Below, piece by piece: positions 5,797 to 14,273 of a stretch of DNA of 64,000 nt. The notes under the pieces are model-generated. The model ran no database searches and was not told the origin of the DNA. It saw only the letters and a program-made list of their open reading frames with translations. The stretch comes from DATFVB01 sp963714035. Its GTDB lineage: Bacteria; Acidobacteriota; Thermoanaerobaculia; UBA5066; DATFVB01. Position 1 is the stretch's first letter. Each line of letters starts with the position of its first letter. The position numbers were made by a program, and so were the translations under genes. The stretch spans positions 1,240,001 to 1,304,000 of the forward strand of contig OY970224.1 of NCBI GenBank assembly GCA_963714035.1, written 5' to 3'.

Positions 5797-8655
5797 GTGA
5801 ACGAGAAATCCTGGATTTCCCTCGCCTGGACGATCGCGGCCGTGGCGGCGGTTCTGTTCGCGTTCGGCGCGGTCCAGAATTTCTCCGGCCCCGCCTTCGA
5901 GTTCGAATGGAACCGCACGACCGCCGTCGTCTCTTCGGTGCATCCGGCCGGCGCCGCGGATCGCGCCGGCCTTCGCGCCGGCGACCGGATTCTGTCGATC
6001 GACGGAACATCTCCGGTCGATTCCGACAACCCGTTCTACCGGGTCCGGGCCGGCGTCCCGATCGAAGTCACGGTCGAACGCGGCGGTCGGCCGCTCGTCC
6101 GCACGGTCGTCCCTTCCTCGCTCGGCGCGGCTCGCGCCCGGTCGTTCGCCCTGGGAGGCACCGCGAGGCTCGGCGCCGTGTCCGGCTGGCTCAATTTCCT
6201 CGTCAACAGCTGGATGCTCCTGCTGGCGGGCTTCCTCCTCGCCGCGAGGCCGCGGGTCGCCTCCGCGCGAGTCGCCGCCGTGGAGCTCTCGTTCTGGGCG
6301 GGAGGAAACGAGCTCCTCCTGACATCCGGCAGCGGGGCGCTGCTGGCCTTCCTTCCTCCGGCGGCGCGGATCGCGTTCCATCTCGCCGACGGCGTCTTCG
6401 TGTCTTTCTTTTTCGCGGCCTGCCTCCATTTCACGCTCGTTTTCCCGGCCGCGCTCGGCCGCGTTCGCCGCCGCCCCGCTCTCCAGCTCGTGCCCTACGC
6501 GCTCGTCCTTCCGCTCGCGGCCGCCGAAACGCTGCGGACGCTGCGGTTCTTCTCGCCGGCCTGGCGGGCGCGGTTCGCCGCCCCTCCGGTCGATCTGATC
6601 TACCAGCTCACGGGTCCCGCGCTCGTGATCGCGTCCGTCGTGGTGCTCGGAAGGCGGTTCCGCCGGGAGAGCGAGATCAACGGCCGCCGCCGGCTCCGGC
6701 TCCTCTTCGTGTCGCTCCTTCCCGGACTCGCGGGCTTCCTCCTCGTCATCCTCTTCGACCGGGCGCGAGCTCCCCTCTCCGCGGTCCAGATCGCCGACCT
6801 CCTCCAGTGGGCGGGGGTGGCGGCGGGGGCGGGGATCTTTACCTACGCGATCGTCAAGCACCGCCTCTTCGACATCCGCATCCTCGTCCGCAAGAGCCTG
6901 CGATACGCGCTCGCGAAAGGAACGCTCCTCGCCGCACTCGCGATTCCGGCCGTCGCTCTCGCGGCGTTCGTGTACCGGCATCGCGACGAGTCGGTCGCGC
7001 GGCTCGTCGGGGCCCGCCCGGGCCTCTACCTCGCGATCCTCGCCGCGCTCGGCGCCGCCCTCGGATTCCGCCGGCGTCTCTTCGACGCGCTCGACCGGCG
7101 ATTCTTCCGGGAACAGTTCGACGCGCGCCGGATCCTCGTCGATCTCGTGTCGCTGATCCGGAAGGGCACGGACGCTCCGTCCCTCCTCTCCGCGGCGCTC
7201 GGCGAGATCGAAAAGGCGCTCCACCCGAGACACCTGTCCCTCTGGACGCACGACGGCATCGGCCGCGCCTACGGCCGGCAGACGGCGCGCGGCGAGGACG
7301 CTCCCGCGCCGCCGCTGCCCGACCGCTCCGCTCTCGTCGCGCTCCTCTCGTCGCACGACGATCCGCTCGACCTGGAGACGAGGACGGGCGAGGTCTTCCT
7401 CCGGCGGCTCGCCGGCGCGGAACGCGAATGGATCGTGGCGACGGGCGCCGAGCTCCTCGTCCCGCTTCCGGCGGCCGGTCGTCTCGCGGGATTCCTGCTC
7501 CTGGCGCCGCGCCTCTCCGAAGAGCCCTACGGGACGGAGGAGCGCGAGCTCCTGCGCTCGCTCGCGGGACAGCTCGCGCTCGCGCAGGACTACACCGCGC
7601 TCAAGAACGCGTCGCCGCTGCTGACGACCCCTGCGCCGTCGGCCGCCGCGGGGATGGCCTTCGAGCCCGGCGCCCGGGTGTGCCCCGTATGCCGCCGGTG
7701 CTATCCGGCCGACGCCGAGACCTGCCCGCGCGACGACGCATCGCTCTTCTCCCATGACGCGACCCCGTTCTCGATCGAGGACAAATACGAGCTGCGTCAG
7801 CTCCTCGGGCAGGGCGGCATGGGCGCCGTCTATCTCGCCGTTCAGAAACGGCTCTCGCGGCCGGTCGCGATCAAGGTCCTCCTCGCGCACCTGCTGCAGG
7901 ACCGCGAGATCCGCGGCCGGTTCGAGCGGGAGGCGCGGATCATCGCGCAGCTCGTCCATCCCGCGATCGTCACCGTCTTCGATTTCGGCGTGCTGGCCTC
8001 CGGAAACGCGTTCCTGGTGATGGAGTATCTCGAGGGAGCGACCGTCGCGGCGCTGATCCGGCGCGAGGGGAAGCTCGCTCCCTCCCGAGTCGGCGCGATC
8101 CTGGCGCCGATCGCGCAGGCCGTCGATCTCGCCCATGCGGCGGGCGTCGTCCACCGGGATCTCAAGCCCGACAACATCATGGTCCTCGCCGTTTCCGGAG
8201 CCGCGCGGGTGCCTGCGAAGGTTCTCGACTTCGGCGTCGCCCGTCTCGAGAAGATCGCCGACGACGCGCCGGAGACGCCGCTCCACCCCACGCGCGCCGG
8301 CATGGTGCTCGGCACCGCCGCCTACATGGCCCCGGAGCTTTTCCGCGGGGCCGTCGCCGACGCGCGATCGGACCAGTACAGTCTCGGAATCGTCGCGTAC
8401 GAGATGCTTTCCGGAGCGCTCCCGTTCGAGGTGAAGGGAGACCTCGGCGCCGCCGCCCTCGCCCACACCCAGACGCCTCCCGGGCCGCTCGACGAGCGCG
8501 TTCCCCACCTCTCCCCCGCGGCCGCCGCGGCCGTCCACCGCGCGCTCGAGAAGGATCCCGCGAAGCGCTTCCCGACGGTCGAGGCGTTCGTGGCGGAACT
8601 GGCGACCGGAATCGCGTTCAGCGATTCCATTCCGACGATCCGAAGACCGCTCTGA
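5797..8655 (+). CDS. Multidomain Ser/Thr kinase: PDZ - membrane sensor - GAF - zinc ribbon - kinase
   Basis: This 952-aa protein has the following parts in order. An N-terminal membrane segment (about 6-24) leads to a PDZ domain (about 45-108, HPAGAADRAGLRAGDRILSIDG). About 7 hydrophobic segments (128-425) end in the YAIVKHRLFDIRILVRKSLRYAL motif, known from membrane histidine-kinase sensors. A GAF-like region (about 445-600) is followed by a zinc ribbon (CPVC at 629, CP about 13 residues on). The C-terminal kinase has GQGGMG, the ATP Lys near 691, HRDLKPDN near 786 and DFG near 811, so it looks active. Unusually, the kinase is C-terminal behind a sensor module normally attached to histidine kinases. 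GTG at 5797 is chosen because the frame upstream runs into the MITE. Confidence 0.9.
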   Translation: MNEKSWISLAWTIAAVAAVLFAFGAVQNFSGPAFEFEWNRTTAVVSSVHPAGAADRAGLRAGDRILSIDGTSPVDSDNPFYRVRAGVPIEVTVERGGRPLVRTVVPSSLGAARARSFALGGTARLGAVSGWLNFLVNSWMLLLAGFLLAARPRVASARVAAVELSFWAGGNELLLTSGSGALLAFLPPAARIAFHLADGVFVSFFFAACLHFTLVFPAALGRVRRRPALQLVPYALVLPLAAAETLRTLRFFSPAWRARFAAPPVDLIYQLTGPALVIASVVVLGRRFRRESEINGRRRLRLLFVSLLPGLAGFLLVILFDRARAPLSAVQIADLLQWAGVAAGAGIFTYAIVKHRLFDIRILVRKSLRYALAKGTLLAALAIPAVALAAFVYRHRDESVARLVGARPGLYLAILAALGAALGFRRRLFDALDRRFFREQFDARRILVDLVSLIRKGTDAPSLLSAALGEIEKALHPRHLSLWTHDGIGRAYGRQTARGEDAPAPPLPDRSALVALLSSHDDPLDLETRTGEVFLRRLAGAEREWIVATGAELLVPLPAAGRLAGFLLLAPRLSEEPYGTEERELLRSLAGQLALAQDYTALKNASPLLTTPAPSAAAGMAFEPGARVCPVCRRCYPADAETCPRDDASLFSHDATPFSIEDKYELRQLLGQGGMGAVYLAVQKRLSRPVAIKVLLAHLLQDREIRGRFEREARIIAQLVHPAIVTVFDFGVLASGNAFLVMEYLEGATVAALIRREGKLAPSRVGAILAPIAQAVDLAHAAGVVHRDLKPDNIMVLAVSGAARVPAKVLDFGVARLEKIADDAPETPLHPTRAGMVLGTAAYMAPELFRGAVADARSDQYSLGIVAYEMLSGALPFEVKGDLGAAALAHTQTPPGPLDERVPHLSPAAAAAVHRALEKDPAKRFPTVEAFVAELATGIAFSDSIPTIRRPL

Positions 8656-8997
8656 TCGAGTTCCGGGTTGGCGAGTTGGCGAGTTGCGAGTCGAAAGCCC
8701 GGAGGTCCTCGGCTTGGAGATTTGCTTCCGCCGGCTCTCTTCGAGCTATGGCGGACAAGTCGCTTCCGCTCGCAATGACGGAGGGTTGAACCGCGACACG
8801 ACGTGAGTCCACCGGGATGACGGGCGGCCGCGATCCCAAGTCACGGGCCTCCCGTTCTGAACAGCAGGCGCGGTCAGACGTGCCGGAAGACGGGTTCGGG
8901 CGAGGCGGCCCGCGGGCGAGGCGTACTGAAAACGTACGTTGAGCCCGCGGGCGGCTCGCACGGACCCGTATAACGGCGCGTATCACCGCGCCGTCGG
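8656..8997. other. Intergenic region: heptamer repeats and palindrome copy 2
   Basis: The gap between convergent genes contains a short run of GGCGAGTT-type heptamers (about 8664-8692) and the long palindrome copy 2 (8870-8992). No gene or RNA was recognised. Confidence 0.6.
8870..8992 (-). repeat. Long palindrome repeat (GCCGTTATACGGG family), copy 2
   Basis: Read on the minus strand it begins GTGATACGCGCCGTTATACGGG and ends CGTCTTCCGGCACGTCT, matching copy 1. The arms (8901-8917 with 8943-8958) are near-complementary. The loop keeps the AACGTACG/CGTACG theme although the arm sequence differs from copy 1. It ends six bases from the stop codon of the minus-strand DAK2-DegV gene. Confidence 0.8.
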
Positions 8998-10797
8998 TCA
9001 CGAAGGGAGGACAGCGACCCCGAGCGCCCCTGGCCCGCCGTGGGCGCCCAGCACCGGCGAACACTCCAGCACGATCACGTCCGACGACGGATACCGTCCG
9101 CGGATTTCCCGGGCCAGCGCCTCCGCTTCGTCGAGAGCGTCCGCGTGGACGACGCCGAATCGCTGCCCGTTCCCGCGTCCGGCCGCGGCGAAGACGAGCC
9201 GCATCATCTTCCGGACGGCGCGGCGGTATCCGAACGCCATTCCCGCCGACGCCGCTTTGCCGTCGCGGCCGACCGTCAGGACCGGAAGCAGGTTCAGGGC
9301 GCGCGCGAAGCGGCCCTTTCCGGCCGAGACCCGTCCGCCGCGGACGAGGTGCTCGATCGTGGGAACCGCGACGAAGAGGCGCACGCGCGTCGCCGCGTCC
9401 CTCGCGATCTGGGCGGCCTCTTCCGCCGTCGCCCCCCGCTGGACCGCCTCGGCCGCCGCCCGGACCACGAGCCCCTCGGCGACCGACGCGTTCCGCGAGT
9501 CGACCTCCAGGATTTCCGTGTCCGGAATTCCGCGCGAGGCGTTGACGGCGGCCTGGAACGTGCCGGAGAGCGCGCCGGAGAGGTGGATCGACACGATCGA
9601 CCCGTGGTGCTCGGCGAGAGACTCGTAGATCTGGCGGAAATCGGCCGCCGGCGGCTGCGAGGTCTTCGGGTATTCCTTCTCGACGGCGAACCGGGCGTAG
9701 AACTCCGACGCCTTGATCGTGACGCGGTCGAGCGCGTTCTCCATCCCGAAATGGACGCGGAGCGGAACGAAATGGACGTTCAGCTCCTCGAGGAGAGCGT
9801 CCGGGAGGTCGCACGCGGAATCCGTCACGACGGCGACCCGCGAGGCGCGGTTCTGGTCGAAGCGCTGTTCGTGCTGCTGCCGCATGTCTTCGACCTTCGT
9901 CTGGGCGACCGTCGCGAGCTCGGAGAGCTGCGCGAAGACGATCTCCGGCTCGTTGGTGTGCACGTGGACGCGCATCCGCGAGGCGCTTCCCGCGATCACG
10001 AGCGAGTCTCCGAGCAGGGCGAGCTTGCGGCGAAGCGCGTCGCGATCGAGCGAGACTCCCTCGAGGAGCGCCTCCGTGCAGAAGCGGAACATGATCGACT
10101 CGGGGGACCGGTCGAACGTCGCGGCCGCGACGTTCTCGGGCGGCGCGGGGAGCGCTCGCCGCGCGGCGTCGCGCACGTAGCGGACGATTCCCTCGAGGAG
10201 ATAGACGAAGCCCTGCGCGCCGGCGTCGACCACACCCGACTTCTTGAGCAGCGCGAGCTTCTCCGGCGTGCGCGCCAGGGAATCGCGCGCCGAAGCGAGG
10301 GAATCGGAAAGGAGCGCCCCGAAATCGCGCACCTGCGCGGCCTGCCCCGCGACGGCCTGCGCCCAGTCCTTCAGGACCGTCAGGATCGTCCCCTCCTGGG
10401 GCCTCTGGATCGCGCTTCGCGCGGATTCGGCGCCGTGGACGACCGCCCGGCCGAACTCGCCGGTGTCGATCCGGGCCTTCGGCGGCATCCCCTCCGAAAA
10501 CCCCGTCAGGAACTGCGCGAGGATCGCGCCGGAATTTCCACGCGCGCCGGCAACCGCCTCGTCGGCGATCGATTCCGCGGCGGCGTGCGCGCCCCGCTCG
10601 GTTCCCGCCGCCGCGCGCTGCGCGATCCGGGTCAGCGTGATCGCGAGGTTCGTCCCGGTATCGCCGTCAGGGACGGGATAGACGTTGATCCGGTTGAGCG
10701 GCTCGGCGCGTTCGGCCACGAAGCGCGCCCCGGCGACGACCGCCCGGCGCAGGCGGATGCCGTCGAGATAACGGATCCCGCGCGAGGCGGCGGTCAT
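8998..10797 (-). CDS. DAK2 - DegV fusion protein (fatty-acid kinase-like)
   Basis: This 599-aa protein joins two usually separate modules. The N-terminal part (about 10-210) is a DhaL/DAK2 nucleotide-binding domain with the Mg-ligand motif NVYPVPDGDTGTNL and the later GARGNSGAIL. The C-terminal part (about 310-599) is a DegV lipid-binding domain: VAVVTDSACDLP, then TSQPPAADF, then HLSGALSGTFQAA. In Firmicutes, FakA (DAK2-containing) phosphorylates fatty acids held by FakB (DegV). A fusion of both roles in one chain is inferred here. The start ATG follows the zinc ribbon gene by 21 bases, so the two are probably co-transcribed. Confidence 0.9.
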   Translation of the reverse strand: MTAASRGIRYLDGIRLRRAVVAGARFVAERAEPLNRINVYPVPDGDTGTNLAITLTRIAQRAAAGTERGAHAAAESIADEAVAGARGNSGAILAQFLTGFSEGMPPKARIDTGEFGRAVVHGAESARSAIQRPQEGTILTVLKDWAQAVAGQAAQVRDFGALLSDSLASARDSLARTPEKLALLKKSGVVDAGAQGFVYLLEGIVRYVRDAARRALPAPPENVAAATFDRSPESIMFRFCTEALLEGVSLDRDALRRKLALLGDSLVIAGSASRMRVHVHTNEPEIVFAQLSELATVAQTKVEDMRQQHEQRFDQNRASRVAVVTDSACDLPDALLEELNVHFVPLRVHFGMENALDRVTIKASEFYARFAVEKEYPKTSQPPAADFRQIYESLAEHHGSIVSIHLSGALSGTFQAAVNASRGIPDTEILEVDSRNASVAEGLVVRAAAEAVQRGATAEEAAQIARDAATRVRLFVAVPTIEHLVRGGRVSAGKGRFARALNLLPVLTVGRDGKAASAGMAFGYRRAVRKMMRLVFAAAGRGNGQRFGVVHADALDEAEALAREIRGRYPSSDVIVLECSPVLGAHGGPGALGVAVLPS

Positions 10798-10818
10798 GGC
10801 GCGGAGATCCCGCTCGCC

Positions 10819-11088
10819 TTACGGCTCGACGGCGTTGATCGGAAGTCCTCCGAGCTTCGCTTTCGCGTCCCGGTTCTTCCGATAGTCCGCCGTGAGCACC
10901 GGCAGGTTGTCGAGATACATCAGGACGACGCCGCACCCCATGCACGCCCACGGATACGCGCGGTTGCGGGCGCCGGAGATCGACAGAAACCCTCTCCATG
11001 GAGGCATGAACACGAGATGCCAGCTCTTGTTCGATTTGATCATCTCGCCGCCGCAAAGCGGGCACTTCCGCACGACGACGTCCGACAT
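10819..11088 (-). CDS. Small zinc ribbon protein
   Basis: The 89-aa protein has two Cys pairs: CPLC at residues 9-12 and CMGC near 50-53, a zinc ribbon. Between them lie aromatic residues (WHLVFMPPWRGF). No known family was recognised. The start ATG gives MSDVVVRKCPLCGG. The frame is open much further upstream, but that part lacks protein character. It lies directly upstream of the DAK2-DegV gene in the same orientation. Confidence 0.75.
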   Translation of the reverse strand: MSDVVVRKCPLCGGEMIKSNKSWHLVFMPPWRGFLSISGARNRAYPWACMGCGVVLMYLDNLPVLTADYRKNRDAKAKLGGLPINAVEP

Positions 11089-11129
11089 TCGACGGGAACG
11101 ATAACACGCGGGCGGAGCGCGAAGCCGGC

Positions 11130-11750
11130 CTATGCCGCCCGTCGTCGCAGGAACTCGAGGGCCTCCGCGACCGCGAAGGCGCGATTTTCCGCTTCGGTCC
11201 GGCCGCTCTTCGCCCGCGGCTTGAACGAGTGGTCGCCGTCGGGCACCCAGACGACGCGAATCGCGCGGGACAGCCGATATCCGGCGACGTCGTCGGCCGA
11301 GCCGAAGGGATCCCGCGTCCCCTGAAGGAAGAGCGCCGGAGTCGCCAGGGCGGCGAGGTGCGCCGTGCGAAGCTGCCCGGGCTTTCCGGGCGGATGGAAC
11401 GGATAGCCGAAGCAGACGAGGCCGCACACGCCCGCCTCGTCCGCCACGAGGCTCGCGATTCGCCCGCCGAGAGATTTCCCGCCGATGACGAGCCGCTCCG
11501 CGCCGAGCTCGCGGATCGCCTCGAGCCACGTCTCCCGGAGCACCGGCGGTCGGTCCGGCGCCCCCGACCGGCCTCCCTGCCGCCGAGCGCGCATGTACGG
11601 GAACTCGAACCGGGCGACGCGGAAGCCTCCTTCCGCGATCCCTTTCGCGACGTCGTTCATGAACGGAGAATCCATCGGCGCGCCGGCACCATGCGCGAGG
11701 GCGACGGTCAGCGCCGCGTTCTTCGGGCCGTCAAAGAGGATGGAGATCAT
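11130..11750 (-). CDS. Alpha/beta hydrolase of the KANL3/Tex30 (dienelactone hydrolase-like) type
   Basis: A 206-aa small hydrolase. The N-terminal strand leads to LAHGAGAPMDSPFM (oxyanion region). The nucleophile elbow is GGKSLGGRIAS, with Ser in the G-x-S-x-G-like position. The acid region is FLQGTRDPFG and the catalytic His is in VPDGDHSF. Gene length and motifs match the bacterial KANL3/Tex30-like family, whose substrate is not known. ATG at 11750 is used since the family begins directly before strand 1. It diverges from the PAP2 gene with a very short gap. Confidence 0.88.
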   Translation of the reverse strand: MISILFDGPKNAALTVALAHGAGAPMDSPFMNDVAKGIAEGGFRVARFEFPYMRARRQGGRSGAPDRPPVLRETWLEAIRELGAERLVIGGKSLGGRIASLVADEAGVCGLVCFGYPFHPPGKPGQLRTAHLAALATPALFLQGTRDPFGSADDVAGYRLSRAIRVVWVPDGDHSFKPRAKSGRTEAENRAFAVAEALEFLRRRAA

Positions 11751-11776
11751 TCCGAATCCTCGGAGGCGAATTCCGA

Positions 11777-12868
11777 ATGGAACGATGCCGCCCGCGGGCA
11801 CGCTATAGTCGCGCCGTCTTGATCGCCAAACGGGAACCTTCTGACCGAGATCTCGCGCGTCGCGCGCTCCAGCCGAAGCTCTTTCCGCACGAAATCATCG
11901 CGTTGGTCTACGTCATCACGGGGATCGTCCTCCTGGAGCGCCTCCCGGTGACGTATCCGCGACAGGCTCTGTGGCAGGCCTATCTTACGTTCTTCGGTCC
12001 CATCGTCTTGCTCGCCTATCTCGTCTCCCGCCTCGTCCGTCGCCGCTTCCCGTCCAGTACCTGGTGGGAAGACGCCGCGGTACTTGGAAGGATCGGAGCT
12101 GTGCTTGCCTTTACCTTGCCCATCCATTTCTTGCTGAAGAGTTTCATCTCTCTGATCAATCCGCGGACCTGGGATCTCGAGCTTGCCCGATGGGATCAGG
12201 CCCTCCACTTCGGCATCAGTCCTAGCCGCTTCCTCGTGGCTCTGTTTCGAAACCCCATCTTCCTCAACGGGCTCGATATTGTCTATTCGGCGGCCTATTA
12301 CTTTTTCATCGTGGGAACGACGGCGATCTGCTTCGCCCTGCTTTCTCAGAGAATGCGATTCGTGCTCGGTTCTGCCTACATGCTCCTCTGGATGTCCGGA
12401 GCTCTGCTCTACATCGCCTTCCCGACGTGGGGTCCGGTCTTCGTCTTCTCGAATGACTTCCAGGCTTCGCTCGCTTCCATGCCGATTACTCGTTCGATCC
12501 AGCACGAGCTCTATCTCGAGATATCTTCTCTGATCAATAACCCACTGGGGCCACGGGTCGTCCGCTTCGGATCGGTCGCGGCATTTCCGAGCTTGCACGT
12601 CGGGGAAGTTCTTCTGCTCGCGCTCGCCAGCCGTTCAGTTTCGAAGCGCTGGTTCGCCTGGAATCTGGTCTTCCTCGCGCTCATCGTGATCGGCTCCGTC
12701 GTTACCGGATACCACTACCTGATCGACACGTATGGCGGCCTCGCCATTGCCGCGCTCGCTTGGTGGCTCGGGGGAAAGTTGTTCCCGAAAACGCCCTCTC
12801 CTGTGGCACCCTACGAGGTTACCGATTCGGCGATTTCCAGCGCAAAATGGGGTTCTTCGCCGCCCTGA
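11777..12868 (+). CDS. PAP2-superfamily membrane phosphatase / inositol-phosphoryl transferase-like
   Basis: Up to 363 aa with about six hydrophobic segments. Near the C-terminus the PAP2 motifs are clear: AAFPSLHVGEVLLLALASR (residues near 265) and VVTGYHYLIDTYGGL (near 305). The catalytic histidines lie in SLH and HYLID. This layout matches bacterial PAP2_3 / AUR1-like proteins that act on lipid phosphates in the membrane. The start is uncertain: ATG 11777 lies very close to the divergent hydrolase, and TTG 11819 is an alternative. The GC content is lower than that of its neighbours (near 58%), a hint of transfer. Its 3' end overlaps gcvPB by 50 bases in convergent orientation. Confidence 0.85.
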   Translation: MERCRPRARYSRAVLIAKREPSDRDLARRALQPKLFPHEIIALVYVITGIVLLERLPVTYPRQALWQAYLTFFGPIVLLAYLVSRLVRRRFPSSTWWEDAAVLGRIGAVLAFTLPIHFLLKSFISLINPRTWDLELARWDQALHFGISPSRFLVALFRNPIFLNGLDIVYSAAYYFFIVGTTAICFALLSQRMRFVLGSAYMLLWMSGALLYIAFPTWGPVFVFSNDFQASLASMPITRSIQHELYLEISSLINNPLGPRVVRFGSVAAFPSLHVGEVLLLALASRSVSKRWFAWNLVFLALIVIGSVVTGYHYLIDTYGGLAIAALAWWLGGKLFPKTPSPVAPYEVTDSAISSAKWGSSPP

Positions 12869-14273
12869 CCTCGTCCACCCGCCGCACCGGCGTCGTGTAG
12901 GGCGCGCCCGCGAAGATCTCGGGCTTCTCGCGCGCCTCCTGCGCGATCGTCCGCATCGCCTCGATGAAGACGTCGAGCTCGGGCTTTCCCTCCGTCTCGG
13001 TCGGCTCGATCATGAGCGCGCCGGGGACGATCAGCGGGAACGACACGGTCGGCGGGGGGAAGCCGAAATCCATCAGCCGCTTCGCGACGTCGCCGTTGTG
13101 GATGCCGTGCTCCGCCTGCCGCTTGTCGGAGAAGACGACCTCGTGCATCGTCGGCGCGTCGTACTTCAGGTGATACAGGTCGGACAGGCGCGCGCGGATG
13201 TAGTTCGCGTTCAACACGGCGTTCTTCGCGACCTCGCCGATCTCTTCGCCGTAGGAAAGAATGTAGGAGAGCGCGCGGACGAGGACGCCGAACTGCGACG
13301 CGAACGACCGCAGTCTTCCGATCGATTCCGGCCGGTCCGCGTCGAGGTAGAACGAGCCGTCCTCCCGGCGCTCGACGGTCGGGACCGGCATGTGCGGCGC
13401 GAGCGTCTCCGAGACCGCCACCGGGCCGGCGCCCGGGCCCCCGCCGCCGTGCGGCGTCGAGAACGTCTTGTGCAGGTTCATGTGCATCACGTCGATGCCC
13501 ATCTTCCCCGGTGTGGCGAGCCCCACGAACGCGTTGAAGTTCGCGCCGTCGCCGTAGAGGAAGCCTCCCTTGCGGTGGACGATCTCCGCGATGTCGCCGA
13601 TCCGGCGCTCGAAGATCCCGAGCGTGTTCGGGACCGTCATCATCAGCGCCGCGACGTCGTCGGTCATCGCCTCTTCGAGCACGTGGAGGTCGAGGCGGCC
13701 GTTCGCGTTCGACGCGAGCTCCCTGACCTGATAGCCGGCGAAGCTCGCGGTCGCGGGATTCGTTCCGTGCGCGGAATCCGGGATCAGGACGAGCTTTCGC
13801 GGGTTTCCCTGCTTCTCGAGCGCCTTCCGGATCATCAGGATTCCGGCGAGCTCCCCCTGGGCGCCGGCGCAAGGCGTGAGGGTGACCCGCGCGAGACCGG
13901 TCAGCTCCGCGAGGATCCGCTCGAGGCGCCACATCAGGGCGAGGTTCCCCTGGCTCGTCGATTCCGGCGCATACGGATGAGACGCCGCGAATCCCGGGAG
14001 GCGCGCCATCTCCTCGTTGATCCGTGGGTTGTGCTTCATCGTGCAGGAACCGAGCGGGTAGAGCCCGTCCTCGATCCCGAGGTTCATCCGCGAGAGCCGC
14101 GTGAAGTGGCGCGCGACGTCGACCTCGGAGACTTCCGTCTCTCCCACGATCTCGCCGCGCCGAAATTCGTCCGGGATCGCGATCTTCTCCGGAACGTCGA
14201 GCGGCGGGAGCGAATACCCCGTCTTTCCGGGTCGCGACCGCTCGAAGATCAGCCCTTCGTCGCGCAGCTTCAT
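12819..14273 (-). CDS. gcvPB: Glycine dehydrogenase (decarboxylating) subunit 2
   Basis: A 484-aa P-protein beta subunit of the two-subunit glycine cleavage system. It decarboxylates glycine with PLP and passes the aminomethyl group to lipoyl-GcvH. The PLP Lys is residue 269 in the motif NLHKTFSTPHGGGGPG. Other signatures are LYPLGSCTMKHNP and DSAHGTNPATA. The start overlaps the gcvPA stop by 4 bases. It is the last gene of the gcvT-H-PA-PB operon. Its end runs into the convergent PAP2 gene. Confidence 0.97.
   Translation of the reverse strand: MKLRDEGLIFERSRPGKTGYSLPPLDVPEKIAIPDEFRRGEIVGETEVSEVDVARHFTRLSRMNLGIEDGLYPLGSCTMKHNPRINEEMARLPGFAASHPYAPESTSQGNLALMWRLERILAELTGLARVTLTPCAGAQGELAGILMIRKALEKQGNPRKLVLIPDSAHGTNPATASFAGYQVRELASNANGRLDLHVLEEAMTDDVAALMMTVPNTLGIFERRIGDIAEIVHRKGGFLYGDGANFNAFVGLATPGKMGIDVMHMNLHKTFSTPHGGGGPGAGPVAVSETLAPHMPVPTVERREDGSFYLDADRPESIGRLRSFASQFGVLVRALSYILSYGEEIGEVAKNAVLNANYIRARLSDLYHLKYDAPTMHEVVFSDKRQAEHGIHNGDVAKRLMDFGFPPPTVSFPLIVPGALMIEPTETEGKPELDVFIEAMRTIAQEAREKPEIFAGAPYTTPVRRVDEVRAAKNPILRWKSPNR

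Noticed and set aside
5728..8538. 936-codon minus-strand open frame opposite the kinase
   Set aside because: Same explanation; the composition is dominated by Arg, Glu and Gly with no domain, while the plus strand encodes an obvious kinase.
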